Of a stretch of 37,042 nt of DNA, positions 1 through 8,870 are shown one piece after another (position 1 is the stretch's first letter; each line of letters starts with the position of its first letter). The stretch lies in assembly GCF_039539605.1 (NCBI RefSeq), contig NZ_BAABDL010000043.1, positions 1 to 37,042 on the forward strand, given 5' to 3'. A program made the position numbers and the translations under genes. The DNA is from Amphibacillus indicireducens (GTDB lineage: Bacteria > Bacillota > Bacilli > Bacillales > Amphibacillaceae). The notes under the pieces are model-generated. The model was not told where the DNA came from, searched no databases, and worked only from the letters and a program-made list of their open reading frames with translations.

Positions 1-15
1 TGAAGCGAGATAAAA

Positions 16-85
16 TCCCAAGTAAATATTGTTTACTTGGGACGTGATTTAGTCGCGATAGCGACTTTGTTCTTACGTTATTTTT
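16..85. terminator. Two consecutive hairpins ahead of the pullulanase gene
   Basis: A perfect 11-bp inverted repeat (16-26 with 32-42, 5-nt loop) is followed by a perfect 6-bp one (51-56 with 61-66, loop GATA) and then T-rich sequence. They may terminate a gene left of the window. The first, with AGTAAA/TTTACT half-sites, could instead be a regulator operator for the pullulanase. I see no convincing -35/-10 pair between them and the start codon. Confidence 0.4.
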
Positions 86-152
86 AGACAAAAAAGTGAA
101 AGGAGCTAGGTGATTACTTATTCAATTATAGGAGAAACGAAAGGAGATAATT

Positions 153-3100
153 ATGGCTCGTAAAAGAAGAATTAATCGCATTACAGCACTATCTATGATT
201 TTTGTTTTATTGTTAAGTATGATATCAAGCGCATTACCTTATTCAACAATTTCTGCAGAAACAAATGAGCAAGCGATTCCCGAAAATCATTTAAGAATTC
301 ATTTTGAAAATGGTGACTTGTCCCTAGATGATTTATATGTTTGGAAATGGGGGGATGTAGCAGAACCTTCAATGCCCTCTGATGAAGCACCTTGGCCAGA
401 AGATGTGCCGTTTGTAAAAGAGCAAACAACTGACTTTGGCGGGTATGTTGATATTCTATTAAATGATAATCCGATTTTAGTCGAGTTTCAAATTGGTATT
501 TCGGGAGAAGCACCACTTGGAGATTTAGAGGCAAACCTAGCTGATCTAGATACCTATGAAATTTGGGTGACGCGTGATGGTACGGTTTACTATGAAAAGC
601 CGGCTGAAGGTGTAGATCCAGTTGTGCCGGTTGAACCAACACCAGATCGTACCCTGAAAGTTCATTACCAAAATAACGATTTAGATTTAGATGATCTACG
701 TTTATGGTACTGGGGTGACATAGCAGCAGAACCATCAGGAGAATGGCCAAATGGTGAACCATTCACCGACAGCCAAACGACAGATTATGGTGGCTATGTT
801 GAGATTGTATCAGGTGTAACAGAAAGCGAAGAAGAAATTCCTGAAGGTTATTTCCGACTTCACTTCGAAGATATAGAAACAAGTTTATTTGAACAATTAA
901 ATGTAAGTAGTCTTGATGAACTTGGTCTATGGTTATGGGATGTCGCTGAAGATTCTGTTGGCTGGCCAAATGGAGCAATGAATTTTTCTAATGCAGTAAA
1001 AACTGACTATGGTCATTATATGGAAATTGAGTTGAGTGGACCAGGTGAAAGCTTTGGCTTCTTAATCAATACAACTCAAGGAGCACAAACTGACGACTTT
1101 TATATTGAATTGCTTAGTCAAGAGATGAATGAAGCATGGATTACAGTTGATCATGAGATTTATTCGTATCAACCACTTGATATTGAAGATTCAATCCGTG
1201 TTAATTATATCCGTGAAGACGGTAATTATAATGGTTGGGGCTTATGGACATGGGGCGATGTTGCAGAAGCAACTAGTGATTGGCCAAATGGTCATCCATT
1301 TGAAGAGGGGGGATACGGAAGCTTTTATGATCTAGCTCTTGCTGAAAATGCTGGAGAAATTGGCTTTTTATTAGTAAATAGAGATACAGGAGAGCAAACG
1401 GAAAATATGTCGTTTGCTGAACTCGATCAGCACACTCAAATTTTTGTTCGTGAAGGCGATCCGAACGTATACACGAATCCTTACTTTGCAAGTGTAGAAG
1501 GATTACGCACTGCTGAAGTATTGACAGATTCAACAATTGAATTGGTCTTTAGTAGCGTCGAAGGTTTAACAGAACAAGATTTACTTGAAGGACTGGAAAT
1601 TGTTAATGCCAATGGCGATGCAATTACAGATTTTGCGATTGAAATTAATTCTGAAACCGACACAGTCATTGTCACGGTTGAAGCTGGGGGCTTATTAGAA
1701 ACAGCACCAATCGAAATTAAATACGATGGACGTGAGGCGACTGCACGAGTTGGTTGGCGTTTGATCGATGAAATGTATGCTTACGATGGTGATTTAGGCT
1801 TGAATTTACGTACTGACGGTTCGGCAGAGTTGAAATTATGGTCACCAAGTGCGGATGCGGTCAATGTCGTTTTATATGACAAGGACGATCAAGAACGGAT
1901 TATTGATGACCAATTAGCGATGACGTTAGGTGAACGCGGTGTTTGGTCAATTGAATTAGATGAATCAAATACTGGCATTACTGATTTAACAGGCTATTAC
2001 TATCACTTTGAAATTGAACGTGGCGGAGAAACTGTGCTCGCACTTGACCCATACGCTCGTTCAATGGCAGCCTGGGATAGTAGTAACCTAGATAATTATG
2101 TCGGAAAAGCTGCCATCGTTGACCCAAGCACAATTGGACCAGAGCTTGACTTTGCCGAGATCGATGGCTACGAAAAACGGGAAGACGCGATTATTTATGA
2201 AGTACACGTCCGCGACTTTACTTCCGACCCATCATTAGAAGGTGAATTAGATAGTCAGTTCGGAACCTTCAGTGCCTTTGCTGAAAAATTAGATTACATT
2301 GAATCGCTTGGGGTGACCCACATTCAATTGTTACCAGTTATGAGTTATTTCTTTGCAGATGAATTCAATAATGATCAACGATTGCTTGAATACTCATCAA
2401 CAGATAATAATTATAACTGGGGTTATGATCCACATAGTTATTTCTCATTAACAGGGATGTATTCTGAGGATCCTGAAGACCCAGCGAAGCGAATTGAAGA
2501 ATTTAAGCGTTTGATTGATGAGATACATGACCGAGGTATGGGTGTGATTTTAGACGTTGTTTACAACCATACGGCTAGAGTTCATATTTTTGAAGATTTA
2601 GAACCAAATTACTATCATTTCATGGATTCTGACGGTACACCACGAGAGAGCTTTGGTGGAGGTCGTTTAGGAACAACTCATGAAATGGCACGTCGTATTT
2701 TAGTCGATTCAATTACTTATTGGGTCGAAGAATACAAAGTTGATGGCTTCCGCTTTGATATGATGGGTGATCATGACGCAGAAACAATTCAAATCGCTTA
2801 TGACGAGGCGGCAGCGATCAATCCAAATATCCTGATGATCGGTGAAGGTTGGGTTACTTATGTGGGGGATGAAAATTATCCAAATGTCCAACCAGCAGAC
2901 CAACATTGGATGCAATACACACAAGCTGTCGGTTCATTCTCAGATGAGTTCCGAAATGAATTGAAATCAGGCTTTGGTCATGAAGGTGAACCACGTTTTA
3001 TTACAGGTGGAGCACGTAATATCCAACAGATTTATGATAACTTAACGGCAAATCCACACAACTTTAAAGCAGATGATCCCGGTGATGTCGTACCTTATAT

Positions 3101-4757
3101 TGCTGCACATGATAACTTGACGTTACATGATGTGATCGCACAGTCGATTAAAAAAGATCCAAAAGATCATGCTCAAGAGATTCACGAACGCATTCGACTT
3201 GGTAACTTAATGGTCCTAACAGCACAAGGCACACCATTTATTCATGCTGGACAAGAATTTGGTCGAACGAAGCAGTTCCGCCATGAAGATTATATTGGTG
3301 AAGTGCCTGCTGCACAAGCACCATATAAATCAACGTTTATGACTGATGAAAATGGCACGCCATTTGAGTACCCATACTTTATCCATGATTCATATGATTC
3401 GACGGATGCAGTCAATAAATTTGATTGGGCAATGGCGACAGACACAGAAGCTTATCCAATTAATACAACGACACAAAGCTATACAACAGGTTTAATCGCT
3501 TTACGTCGTTCAACAGATGCATTTAGCAGAGGTACAATGGAGGAAATCGATCAATTTGTTTCAATGATCGAAGCACCTGAAATTGGTACTGAAGACTTAG
3601 TGATTGGTTATCAAGCGATTGATAGCAATGGTGACATCTATGCTGTCTTCGTTAACGCAGACACTGTATCACGTCAATTGACTTTAGCAACTGACTATTC
3701 AGCGGGTGATATTATCGTTGATGGCCAAACTGCTGGAACTGAACCAATTAGTAACCCAACAGGTGTAACACTATCATCGGATTCAATTGAACTTGATCCG
3801 TTAACTGCAACAGTGATTCGCTTAACAGCTGATAGTGTTGAAGAAGTACCAGAAGAGAAAGACATAATAGAAATTAAACCAAACGAGCCAACACAAATTG
3901 CACCTGAGCAAACGATTAAAATTTCAGATGATAATGGTAAAGTTGCTCAAATTGAAACACCTAAATCACTACCTGAAGGAACAATAATTGAAGTTGACTT
4001 TTTAGATGAGAGTGAGATGGAAGGAGCAACATCAGCGACAGGTAAATCAATAGCGAAAGCTGGTCAAGTTGTTTCGGTTAATATTGAGTACCCAGAAGGC
4101 TATCAAGTAATTGAAGGTGAGTTTTTCACATTAACACTTTCATATGATTCTGACTCTGACTGGGTAGCAATCTTCTATAAAGGAAACAATGCAGATAGTT
4201 GGGAACGTTTAGGTGGCAAAATGGATCGTTCAACCGAGACGATTACGATCGAAATCCCTCACTTCTCAACATATGGTGTTTTCGAAGATGCGCTAGAAGA
4301 TGTTATTGCTGATCTTGAAGCAGATATTAAAGATCTTAACGACAAGATCGCAAATCTTGAAGGTAATAATACTGATTTAAAACAAGAATTGTCTGATTTA
4401 AAAGCTAAGGTTACTGAAATTGAAACAGAAAATCAAGAACTCTTAGCAATGATTGCTCAGATTTTAGCCGAAATTGAAAGATTAGAAGCTCAATTAGCTG
4501 AGCAAGAAATAACAACCCCTGAAGATGTACCTGGCCAAGACCAGACGGATGAAGGTTCTGAGGGTGATCAACCTGAAGAATCAGAAGGTACTGAAGGTTC
4601 AGAAGATGAAACTTCGGTTGATTCAACAGAGTCTAAAGGAGATGCACTACCAAAAACAGCAACAGCATTATTTAATTATTTATTAATTGGAACTTTGATG
4701 CTGATTGCAGGTGCTGGACTAGCACTCTACACACGTAGACGCCGTCACAAAGTATAA
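153..4757 (+). CDS. pulA: Wall-anchored type I pullulanase (GH13) with CBM41 modules
   Basis: Secreted debranching enzyme cleaving alpha-1,6 links in pullulan, starch and glycogen. The start follows AAAGGAG with 6-nt spacing. Residues 1-35 are a signal peptide (cut after ISA). Four CBM41-like modules lie at about 47-152, 168-221 (only half a module), 232-340 and 347-443. An Ig-like domain (about 444-540), a CBM48 and the GH13 barrel follow. Catalytic signatures are YNWGYDP, DVVYNH (801-806), GFRFD with nucleophile D869, GEGW with acid/base E898, and HDN with D987. The C-terminal cassette comprises a beta-domain (about 1240-1380), a coiled coil (about 1381-1455), an acidic linker, LPKTA (1499-1503), a membrane segment and an RRRR tail, so sortase anchoring is expected. 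At 1534 residues it is longer than most type I pullulanases because of the added modules. Activity is firm from motifs; sortase class is inference. Confidence 0.95.
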   Translation: MARKRRINRITALSMIFVLLLSMISSALPYSTISAETNEQAIPENHLRIHFENGDLSLDDLYVWKWGDVAEPSMPSDEAPWPEDVPFVKEQTTDFGGYVDILLNDNPILVEFQIGISGEAPLGDLEANLADLDTYEIWVTRDGTVYYEKPAEGVDPVVPVEPTPDRTLKVHYQNNDLDLDDLRLWYWGDIAAEPSGEWPNGEPFTDSQTTDYGGYVEIVSGVTESEEEIPEGYFRLHFEDIETSLFEQLNVSSLDELGLWLWDVAEDSVGWPNGAMNFSNAVKTDYGHYMEIELSGPGESFGFLINTTQGAQTDDFYIELLSQEMNEAWITVDHEIYSYQPLDIEDSIRVNYIREDGNYNGWGLWTWGDVAEATSDWPNGHPFEEGGYGSFYDLALAENAGEIGFLLVNRDTGEQTENMSFAELDQHTQIFVREGDPNVYTNPYFASVEGLRTAEVLTDSTIELVFSSVEGLTEQDLLEGLEIVNANGDAITDFAIEINSETDTVIVTVEAGGLLETAPIEIKYDGREATARVGWRLIDEMYAYDGDLGLNLRTDGSAELKLWSPSADAVNVVLYDKDDQERIIDDQLAMTLGERGVWSIELDESNTGITDLTGYYYHFEIERGGETVLALDPYARSMAAWDSSNLDNYVGKAAIVDPSTIGPELDFAEIDGYEKREDAIIYEVHVRDFTSDPSLEGELDSQFGTFSAFAEKLDYIESLGVTHIQLLPVMSYFFADEFNNDQRLLEYSSTDNNYNWGYDPHSYFSLTGMYSEDPEDPAKRIEEFKRLIDEIHDRGMGVILDVVYNHTARVHIFEDLEPNYYHFMDSDGTPRESFGGGRLGTTHEMARRILVDSITYWVEEYKVDGFRFDMMGDHDAETIQIAYDEAAAINPNILMIGEGWVTYVGDENYPNVQPADQHWMQYTQAVGSFSDEFRNELKSGFGHEGEPRFITGGARNIQQIYDNLTANPHNFKADDPGDVVPYIAAHDNLTLHDVIAQSIKKDPKDHAQEIHERIRLGNLMVLTAQGTPFIHAGQEFGRTKQFRHEDYIGEVPAAQAPYKSTFMTDENGTPFEYPYFIHDSYDSTDAVNKFDWAMATDTEAYPINTTTQSYTTGLIALRRSTDAFSRGTMEEIDQFVSMIEAPEIGTEDLVIGYQAIDSNGDIYAVFVNADTVSRQLTLATDYSAGDIIVDGQTAGTEPISNPTGVTLSSDSIELDPLTATVIRLTADSVEEVPEEKDIIEIKPNEPTQIAPEQTIKISDDNGKVAQIETPKSLPEGTIIEVDFLDESEMEGATSATGKSIAKAGQVVSVNIEYPEGYQVIEGEFFTLTLSYDSDSDWVAIFYKGNNADSWERLGGKMDRSTETITIEIPHFSTYGVFEDALEDVIADLEADIKDLNDKIANLEGNNTDLKQELSDLKAKVTEIETENQELLAMIAQILAEIERLEAQLAEQEITTPEDVPGQDQTDEGSEGDQPEESEGTEGSEDETSVDSTESKGDALPKTATALFNYLLIGTLMLIAGAGLALYTRRRRHKV

Positions 4758-4774
4758 TAATTTATCTGATTAGA

Positions 4775-4807
4775 CCACCTTACTCGACTTAGAGTAGGGT
4801 GGTTTTT
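4775..4807 (+). terminator. Intrinsic terminator of the pullulanase gene
   Basis: An 11-bp stem (4775-4785 with 4792-4802, one G-U pair) with a 6-nt loop is followed directly by five T. It separates the pullulanase from the alpha-glucosidase, which therefore has its own promoter. Confidence 0.85.
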
Positions 4808-4900
4808 CCTGTTCGCAAAACGATTAAATTTAATATTAGTAGAGAAACTTCACAAACTATATATGTTTACATGAATACTAAGGTAGAAATCACAAAATAC

Positions 4901-4929
4901 TTGCACAAGTTTTCTGGATATGATATTCT
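4901..4929 (+). promoter_or_regulatory. Probable sigma-A promoter of the alpha-glucosidase gene
   Basis: TTGCAC and TATTCT are spaced by 17 nt, with TGA immediately before the -10 (extended -10). It lies about 95 nt before the start codon. Confidence 0.5.
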
Positions 4930-4941
4930 ATTGAACGTGTA

Positions 4942-4955
4942 TGCAATCGCTTGCC
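4942..4955 (+). promoter_or_regulatory. Weak cre-like box downstream of the alpha-glucosidase promoter
   Basis: TGCAATCGCTTGCC fits the older CcpA pattern TGNAANCGNTNNC except at its last base, but it has about three mismatches to the stricter consensus. Its position just after the proposed transcription start would suit roadblock repression. Tentative. Confidence 0.3.
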
Positions 4956-5023
4956 TATTAGTTGCACAACCAAATGTAAACTGTAATTTTTAAAACATAT
5001 ATAAAGAGTGAAGGGTGAACATA

Positions 5024-6685
5024 ATGAATACTAAAAAATGGTGGAAAGAAGCCGTAGCCTATCAAATATATCCGCGCAGCTTTAAAGACTCCAATGGCGA
5101 TGGAATCGGTGATATCCAAGGAATGATCGAAAAATTAGATTACCTAAAAGATTTAGGAATCGATGTGATTTGGGTGAGTCCAATTTACGAATCACCAAAT
5201 GATGACAATGGTTACGACATTAGTGACTATAAAGCAATTCTTGATGATTTTGGTACAATGGAAGATTTTGATCTATTATTAGCTGAAACACATAAGCGTG
5301 GCATGAAGTTAATTATGGATCTAGTTATCAACCACACGTCTGATGAACACGAATGGTTTATCGAATCACGCTCATCGAAAGACAACCCATACCGTGATTA
5401 CTACATTTGGCGACCAGCTAAAGATGGCAAAGAGCCAAATAACTGGGAGTCAATTTTTAACGGATCTGCATGGGAATATGACGAAAAAACAGATGAATAT
5501 TACTTACATGTTTTCTCGAAAAAACAACCTGACCTAAACTGGGAAAATCCAGAGGTAAGAGAAAGCTTATATGACATGGTTAACTGGTGGCTAGACAAAG
5601 GAATTGACGGCTTCCGAGTTGATGCGATTTCACATATTAAAAAAGTTGAAGGCTTACCTGATATGAAAAACCCTGATAACAAACAGTATGTTGAAGCATG
5701 GGAAGGTCATATGAACCGCCCTGGAATTGAAAAATTTCTGACTGAGTTTAGGGAGCGTACATTGCGTAATTATGACATTATGACGGTTGGTGAAGCTAAC
5801 GGTGTTAGTTTAGATGATGCAGAAAACTGGGTTGGCGAAGAGAACGGTTATTTCAATATGATCTTTCAATTTGAGCATATCGGTCTTTGGAACACGAGCT
5901 TAGAAGGCGGACTTGATTTAGCATCATTTAAGCGGAGTTTAACGAGATGGCAAAAAGGTTTAGAAGGAAGAGGCTGGAATGCACTTTTCTTTGAAAATCA
6001 TGACCAACCGCGTTCAGTTTCTGCATGGGGTAATGATACGAATTTAAGAAAAACATCAGCAAAAGCATTAGCAACCTTATACTTCTTTATGCAAGGAACA
6101 CCATTTATTTATCAAGGTCAAGAAATTGGGATGACGAACGTTCAATTTGACTCAATTGATGATTACGATGATGTCAGCATGAAAAACTACTACCGAATTG
6201 AACGAAGTGAAGGCAAGTCACACGAAGAAATTATGCAAGTGATCTGGAAAAACGGGCGTGACAACTCTCGTACGCCAATGCAGTGGACAAGTGAACCACA
6301 AGCAGGCTTCACTAAAGGTACACCATGGATGAAAGTTAACCCGAACTATCCAGATATTAATGTTGAGCAGAACTTAAATGATCCAGATTCAATCTACCAT
6401 TACTACCGGAAGATGATTGAATTACGCAAGTCAACAGACGCATTAATTTATGGAACGTATGATTTAATCGCTGAAGATCATGAGCAAATTTATGCATATA
6501 CGAGAACATTAAACGGTGAGCGGTATGCGGTCATTGTCAACATGTTTGACGAAGAAGCAAGCTTAGATTTATCGAATGATTTGTCATTTGCAGAATTAAA
6601 AATGGCTAACTACCTGATCGTAGATGAATTGAACGCAAACCTCATTTTACGACCATATGAAGCAAGAGTTTATCAACTGAAATAA
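5024..6685 (+). CDS. malL: Cytoplasmic alpha-glucosidase, oligo-1,6-glucosidase family (GH13_31-like)
   Basis: Hydrolyses short alpha-glucosides, plausibly the maltose and isomaltose-type products released outside by the pullulanase. The ATG at 5024 is preferred over the in-frame GTG at 5015 because AAGGGTG lies 6 nt before it; 553 residues is the normal family length. There is no signal peptide. Visible motifs are the GNGIGD-type calcium loop near the N-terminus, DLVINH (region I), GFRVD with nucleophile D200, GEAN with acid/base E257, and ENHDQPR with D327. The residue after the nucleophile is Ala; in this family Val there goes with alpha-1,6 and Ala or Thr with alpha-1,4 preference, so the enzyme may favour maltose-type substrates. 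Hydrolase class is firm, linkage preference is inference. Confidence 0.9.
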   Translation: MNTKKWWKEAVAYQIYPRSFKDSNGDGIGDIQGMIEKLDYLKDLGIDVIWVSPIYESPNDDNGYDISDYKAILDDFGTMEDFDLLLAETHKRGMKLIMDLVINHTSDEHEWFIESRSSKDNPYRDYYIWRPAKDGKEPNNWESIFNGSAWEYDEKTDEYYLHVFSKKQPDLNWENPEVRESLYDMVNWWLDKGIDGFRVDAISHIKKVEGLPDMKNPDNKQYVEAWEGHMNRPGIEKFLTEFRERTLRNYDIMTVGEANGVSLDDAENWVGEENGYFNMIFQFEHIGLWNTSLEGGLDLASFKRSLTRWQKGLEGRGWNALFFENHDQPRSVSAWGNDTNLRKTSAKALATLYFFMQGTPFIYQGQEIGMTNVQFDSIDDYDDVSMKNYYRIERSEGKSHEEIMQVIWKNGRDNSRTPMQWTSEPQAGFTKGTPWMKVNPNYPDINVEQNLNDPDSIYHYYRKMIELRKSTDALIYGTYDLIAEDHEQIYAYTRTLNGERYAVIVNMFDEEASLDLSNDLSFAELKMANYLIVDELNANLILRPYEARVYQLK

Positions 6686-6690
6686 TTGTT

Positions 6691-6724
6691 AGGTGTTAGT
6701 GATTTCATTCGCTAACACCTTTTT
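6691..6724 (+). terminator. Intrinsic terminator of the alpha-glucosidase gene
   Basis: An 11-bp stem starts AGGTGTTAG and closes with CTAACACCT. It has an 8-nt loop and a following TTTT, and begins 5 nt after the stop codon. Confidence 0.85.
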
Positions 6725-6860
6725 ATTAGTTTAGGAAATTATAAAATCCGTTCGTTTTGGATAACTTTGTGTTTCTCAAATGTCTAAGGACCTTTATGAG
6801 TAATGTCTAACAATTTGTCGCTTTTCATTGTATATCAAAGGTATTTTAAGTGAGATACCT

Positions 6861-7262
6861 GATGATAAGCTCCTATTCGTTAGACATCGGCTTGATTCAG
6901 AGGTTTATCTCTGACGATTAGCCCTTATTCGTGAGAAATCACACCGAAGCAGAGGACGATCCCTGACGATTAGCCCTTATTCGTGAGAAATCATACCGAG
7001 GCAGAAGACGATCTCTGACGATTAGCCCTTATTCGTGAGAAATCACACCGAAGCAGAGGACGATCCCTGACGATTAGCCCTTATTCGTGAGAAATCATAC
7101 CGAGGCAGAAGACGATCTCTGACGATTAACTCCTATTCGTTAGAGATCGTTACGATTTTGAGGGGATCTCTGATGATTGGTGCTTATTCGTTACCCCTCT
7201 AACGATTTTCCAGCGATACAGGATACGATTAGCTCTATTTGTTACACCTACCGCGATTTTTT
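6861..7262. repeat. 52-bp tandem repeat array 1 (8 units)
   Basis: Units begin at 6861, 6913, 6965, 7017, 7069, 7121, 7172 and 7224, a period of 52 bp with a single 51-bp step. The most conserved part is GACGATTAG followed by CTTATTCGT. Units 2 and 4 are identical, as are units 3 and 5, so a 104-bp dimer was duplicated recently. Edge units are degenerate. The period is not divisible by three and frames contain stops, so it is not coding. The array fills most of the 670 bp between the alpha-glucosidase and exonuclease genes; nothing else is recognised there. The same family recurs inverted at 23678-24301. Confidence 0.9.
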
Positions 7263-7300
7263 TATTAGCATCATTTACAGAAAATTCTTACAAATTATAA

Positions 7301-7330
7301 TTGGAGCAAGACCAAGAAAACTGCTATAAT
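7301..7330 (+). promoter_or_regulatory. Sigma-A promoter of the 5'-3' exonuclease gene
   Basis: TTGGAG and a perfect TATAAT are separated by 18 nt, ending 27 nt before the GTG start. Confidence 0.6.
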
Positions 7331-7357
7331 AGTGGTTGGGCAGTTTTTTGAAAGCAG

Positions 7358-8257
7358 GTGAATACAATTCAAACAGAAAAATTACTCGTAATTGACGGCT
7401 TTAATTTACTCAGCCGTGGTTATTTTGCGACAGCATACAACAAAACAGAGGATCAATTACCGAAAAACTCGAAAGGGCTTTTCACGAATGGCTTACATGT
7501 TTTCTTACAAAAATTATTTAACTTAATTGAAGAGTATCAAACGACACATCTAGTTGTTGCCTGGGATGTGAAGCGGGAAGATACAGCAAGACGTCAAAAG
7601 TACGATTTTTATAAAGCGATCCGGAGTGAACTTGCTCCAGCGCTCATCCAACAACATGAAACATTAAAAACTGTGCTCGACCAAATGGGAATTAAGCAAT
7701 ACACGATGGCACCGCATGAAGCGGATGATATTATCGGTTCGATTACAAACATGTGGTCAACTAACATGCAGACAGATTGCTTGATTTATAGTAATGATAA
7801 AGATTTCTACCAACTTTTAAATCAGCATACATCCCAAGTTTTCAACCAGAAAAGGGTGGAAACTTTTTATACGATAAATGATTTTAGAACTGAATTTGGC
7901 ATTGAACCAAGTCAATGGATTGATGTGAAAGCATTGTTAGGTGACTCAAGTGATAATGTGCCAGGGGTTGCAGGTGTTGGGGCAAAATCAGCACTACCAC
8001 TAATTCAAATGTATCAATCGGTTGAAAATATTTATCAGCTCCTGCCAGATCTTGACCCGAAATTCAAACGTAATATTAAGAAGTTAATTGAGGGAAAGGA
8101 AATGGCAGAAGTGAGTAAAGAATTAGTTACGATCAATCAAGATCTTGATTACTTTAAAACGATTGACTCAGCTGAGTTTATTTTTCAACCCAATTTTGCG
8201 AAGATCATGAACGTACTTGATCAAATTGAAGTGCGAATTCGACTACGTACGTATTAA
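7358..8257 (+). CDS. 5'-3' exonuclease, FEN/Pol I N-terminal domain family (YpcP-like)
   Basis: Stand-alone homologue of the 5'-nuclease domain of DNA polymerase I, which in related bacteria removes flaps and RNA primers during lagging-strand synthesis. Motifs in order: VIDGFNLL near residue 12 (first metal aspartate), VAWD, HEADDIIG (acidic cluster), YSNDKDFYQLL, and the helix-hairpin-helix type stretch GDSSDNVPGVAGVGAKSA. The length, 299 residues, is normal. The GTG start at 7358 has little spacing from a Shine-Dalgarno site. GCAGGTGA at 7354-7361 would be well placed for an ATT start at 7367, so the exact N-terminus is uncertain by three residues. It has its own promoter. Housekeeping gene, not tied to its sugar-degrading neighbours. 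Confidence 0.92.
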   Translation: MNTIQTEKLLVIDGFNLLSRGYFATAYNKTEDQLPKNSKGLFTNGLHVFLQKLFNLIEEYQTTHLVVAWDVKREDTARRQKYDFYKAIRSELAPALIQQHETLKTVLDQMGIKQYTMAPHEADDIIGSITNMWSTNMQTDCLIYSNDKDFYQLLNQHTSQVFNQKRVETFYTINDFRTEFGIEPSQWIDVKALLGDSSDNVPGVAGVGAKSALPLIQMYQSVENIYQLLPDLDPKFKRNIKKLIEGKEMAEVSKELVTINQDLDYFKTIDSAEFIFQPNFAKIMNVLDQIEVRIRLRTY

Positions 8258-8285
8258 AATATTGTAAAAGGAGAAATTAAAGCAG

Positions 8286-8550
8286 ATGGGGACAGTATTG
8301 CAATACTTTATTATTAGTTTACTAGCAAGCATCATCGGAGCAATTGCCGGTATTGGTGGGGGAGTCTTTATCAAACCAATCCTTGACTTTCTCGGTGATT
8401 ATCCACTCGCGACAATCGGCATCCTCTCATCAACGACTGTCTTGACGATGTCGGTTGTCTCGCTTTGGACGAGGCGTCGAGATAGTCTTTAAGCTATCCC
8501 TAGCAGGTCTTGTGCTATTGAATTTATATAACTTGTATTTGTATTTATAG
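8286..8550 (+). pseudogene. Remnant of a TauE/SafE-type membrane permease
   Basis: The first 60 or so residues match the start of TauE/SafE sulfite/organosulfonate exporters: a hydrophobic helix, then GAIAGIGGGVFIKP. This frame stops at 8492 after 68 residues, whereas intact members have about 250-280. From 8494 another frame encodes a typical family C-terminus, GLVLLNLYNLYLYL, ending at TAG 8548-8550. The gene thus seems to have lost its middle (roughly 170-190 codons) with a frame change at about 8485-8493. It retains a good ribosome site (AAAGGAGA) and a terminator. A functional 68-residue membrane peptide is unlikely. Confidence 0.8.
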
Positions 8551-8562
8551 TTTACTCTACGA

Positions 8563-8600
8563 AGGATATTCAGGTGATAAGCCACTTGAATATCCTATTT
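8563..8600 (+). terminator. Terminator of the decayed permease gene
   Basis: A 14-bp stem (8563-8576 with 8583-8596, one wobble pair) with a 6-nt loop is followed by ATTTTC. It begins 13 nt after the remnant C-terminus, which supports the original gene ending at 8550. Confidence 0.75.
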
Positions 8601-8703
8601 TCATATCTACTAAATAAATTAAATTATTTAATAAAGATATAGTTTCTTAGGATAAAAATTTTAAGAGTTATAGTTTGTAAGGTATCTTCTAAGTCTAATA
8701 CGG

Positions 8704-8732
8704 TTACATAGAATGTAAGCGTTTTATATAAT
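8704..8732 (+). promoter_or_regulatory. Xylanase 1 promoter
   Basis: TTACAT and TATAAT are spaced by 17 nt. The spacer carries the cre-like box described separately. Confidence 0.6.
8714..8727 (+). promoter_or_regulatory. cre-like CcpA site in the xylanase 1 promoter
   Basis: TGTAAGCGTTTTAT matches the CcpA operator consensus with two mismatches near its 3' end. It lies in the spacer and touches the -10, so CcpA binding would exclude RNA polymerase. The same box-plus--10 arrangement precedes the beta-xylosidase at 19204. Confidence 0.6.
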
Positions 8733-8870
8733 GGAGGAGTATAACCAATATCATTCGGAAGGAGGCACAAGTAGAATCGCAATTTGTTCTGCAATTTTTT
8801 CAAACGTTAGACCGTAAGACTAATTAAAATTATTAGAATTTTATTAATCTTTAAGGAGGAATGTTGAAAG

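Larger units (their letters stand above)
8601..8870 (+). other. Promoter and 5' leader region of xylanase 1
   Basis: AT-rich and without a gene. It holds the xylanase 1 promoter and cre-like box, then a leader of about 130 nt. The leader has a decoy Shine-Dalgarno-like GGAAGGAGG near 8758-8766, a repeated GCAATTT and an AT-rich inverted repeat around 8824-8848 just before the true ribosome site. No riboswitch class was recognised. Confidence 0.4.

Noticed and set aside
110..163. 17-codon leader ORF overlapping the pullulanase start
   Set aside because: GTG start with AAAGGAG only 4 nt away; possible, but nothing else supports translation.
4799..4993. 64-residue ORF downstream of the pullulanase
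   Set aside because: It starts inside the terminator, has no ribosome site and overlaps the alpha-glucosidase promoter region.
6861..7262. Coding tandem repeat protein
   Set aside because: A 52-bp unit changes frame each time and all frames have stops.
8731..8817. 28-residue leader ORF before xylanase 1
   Set aside because: Its ATG overlaps the predicted -10 hexamer, so it would not be on the transcript, and it has no ribosome site.
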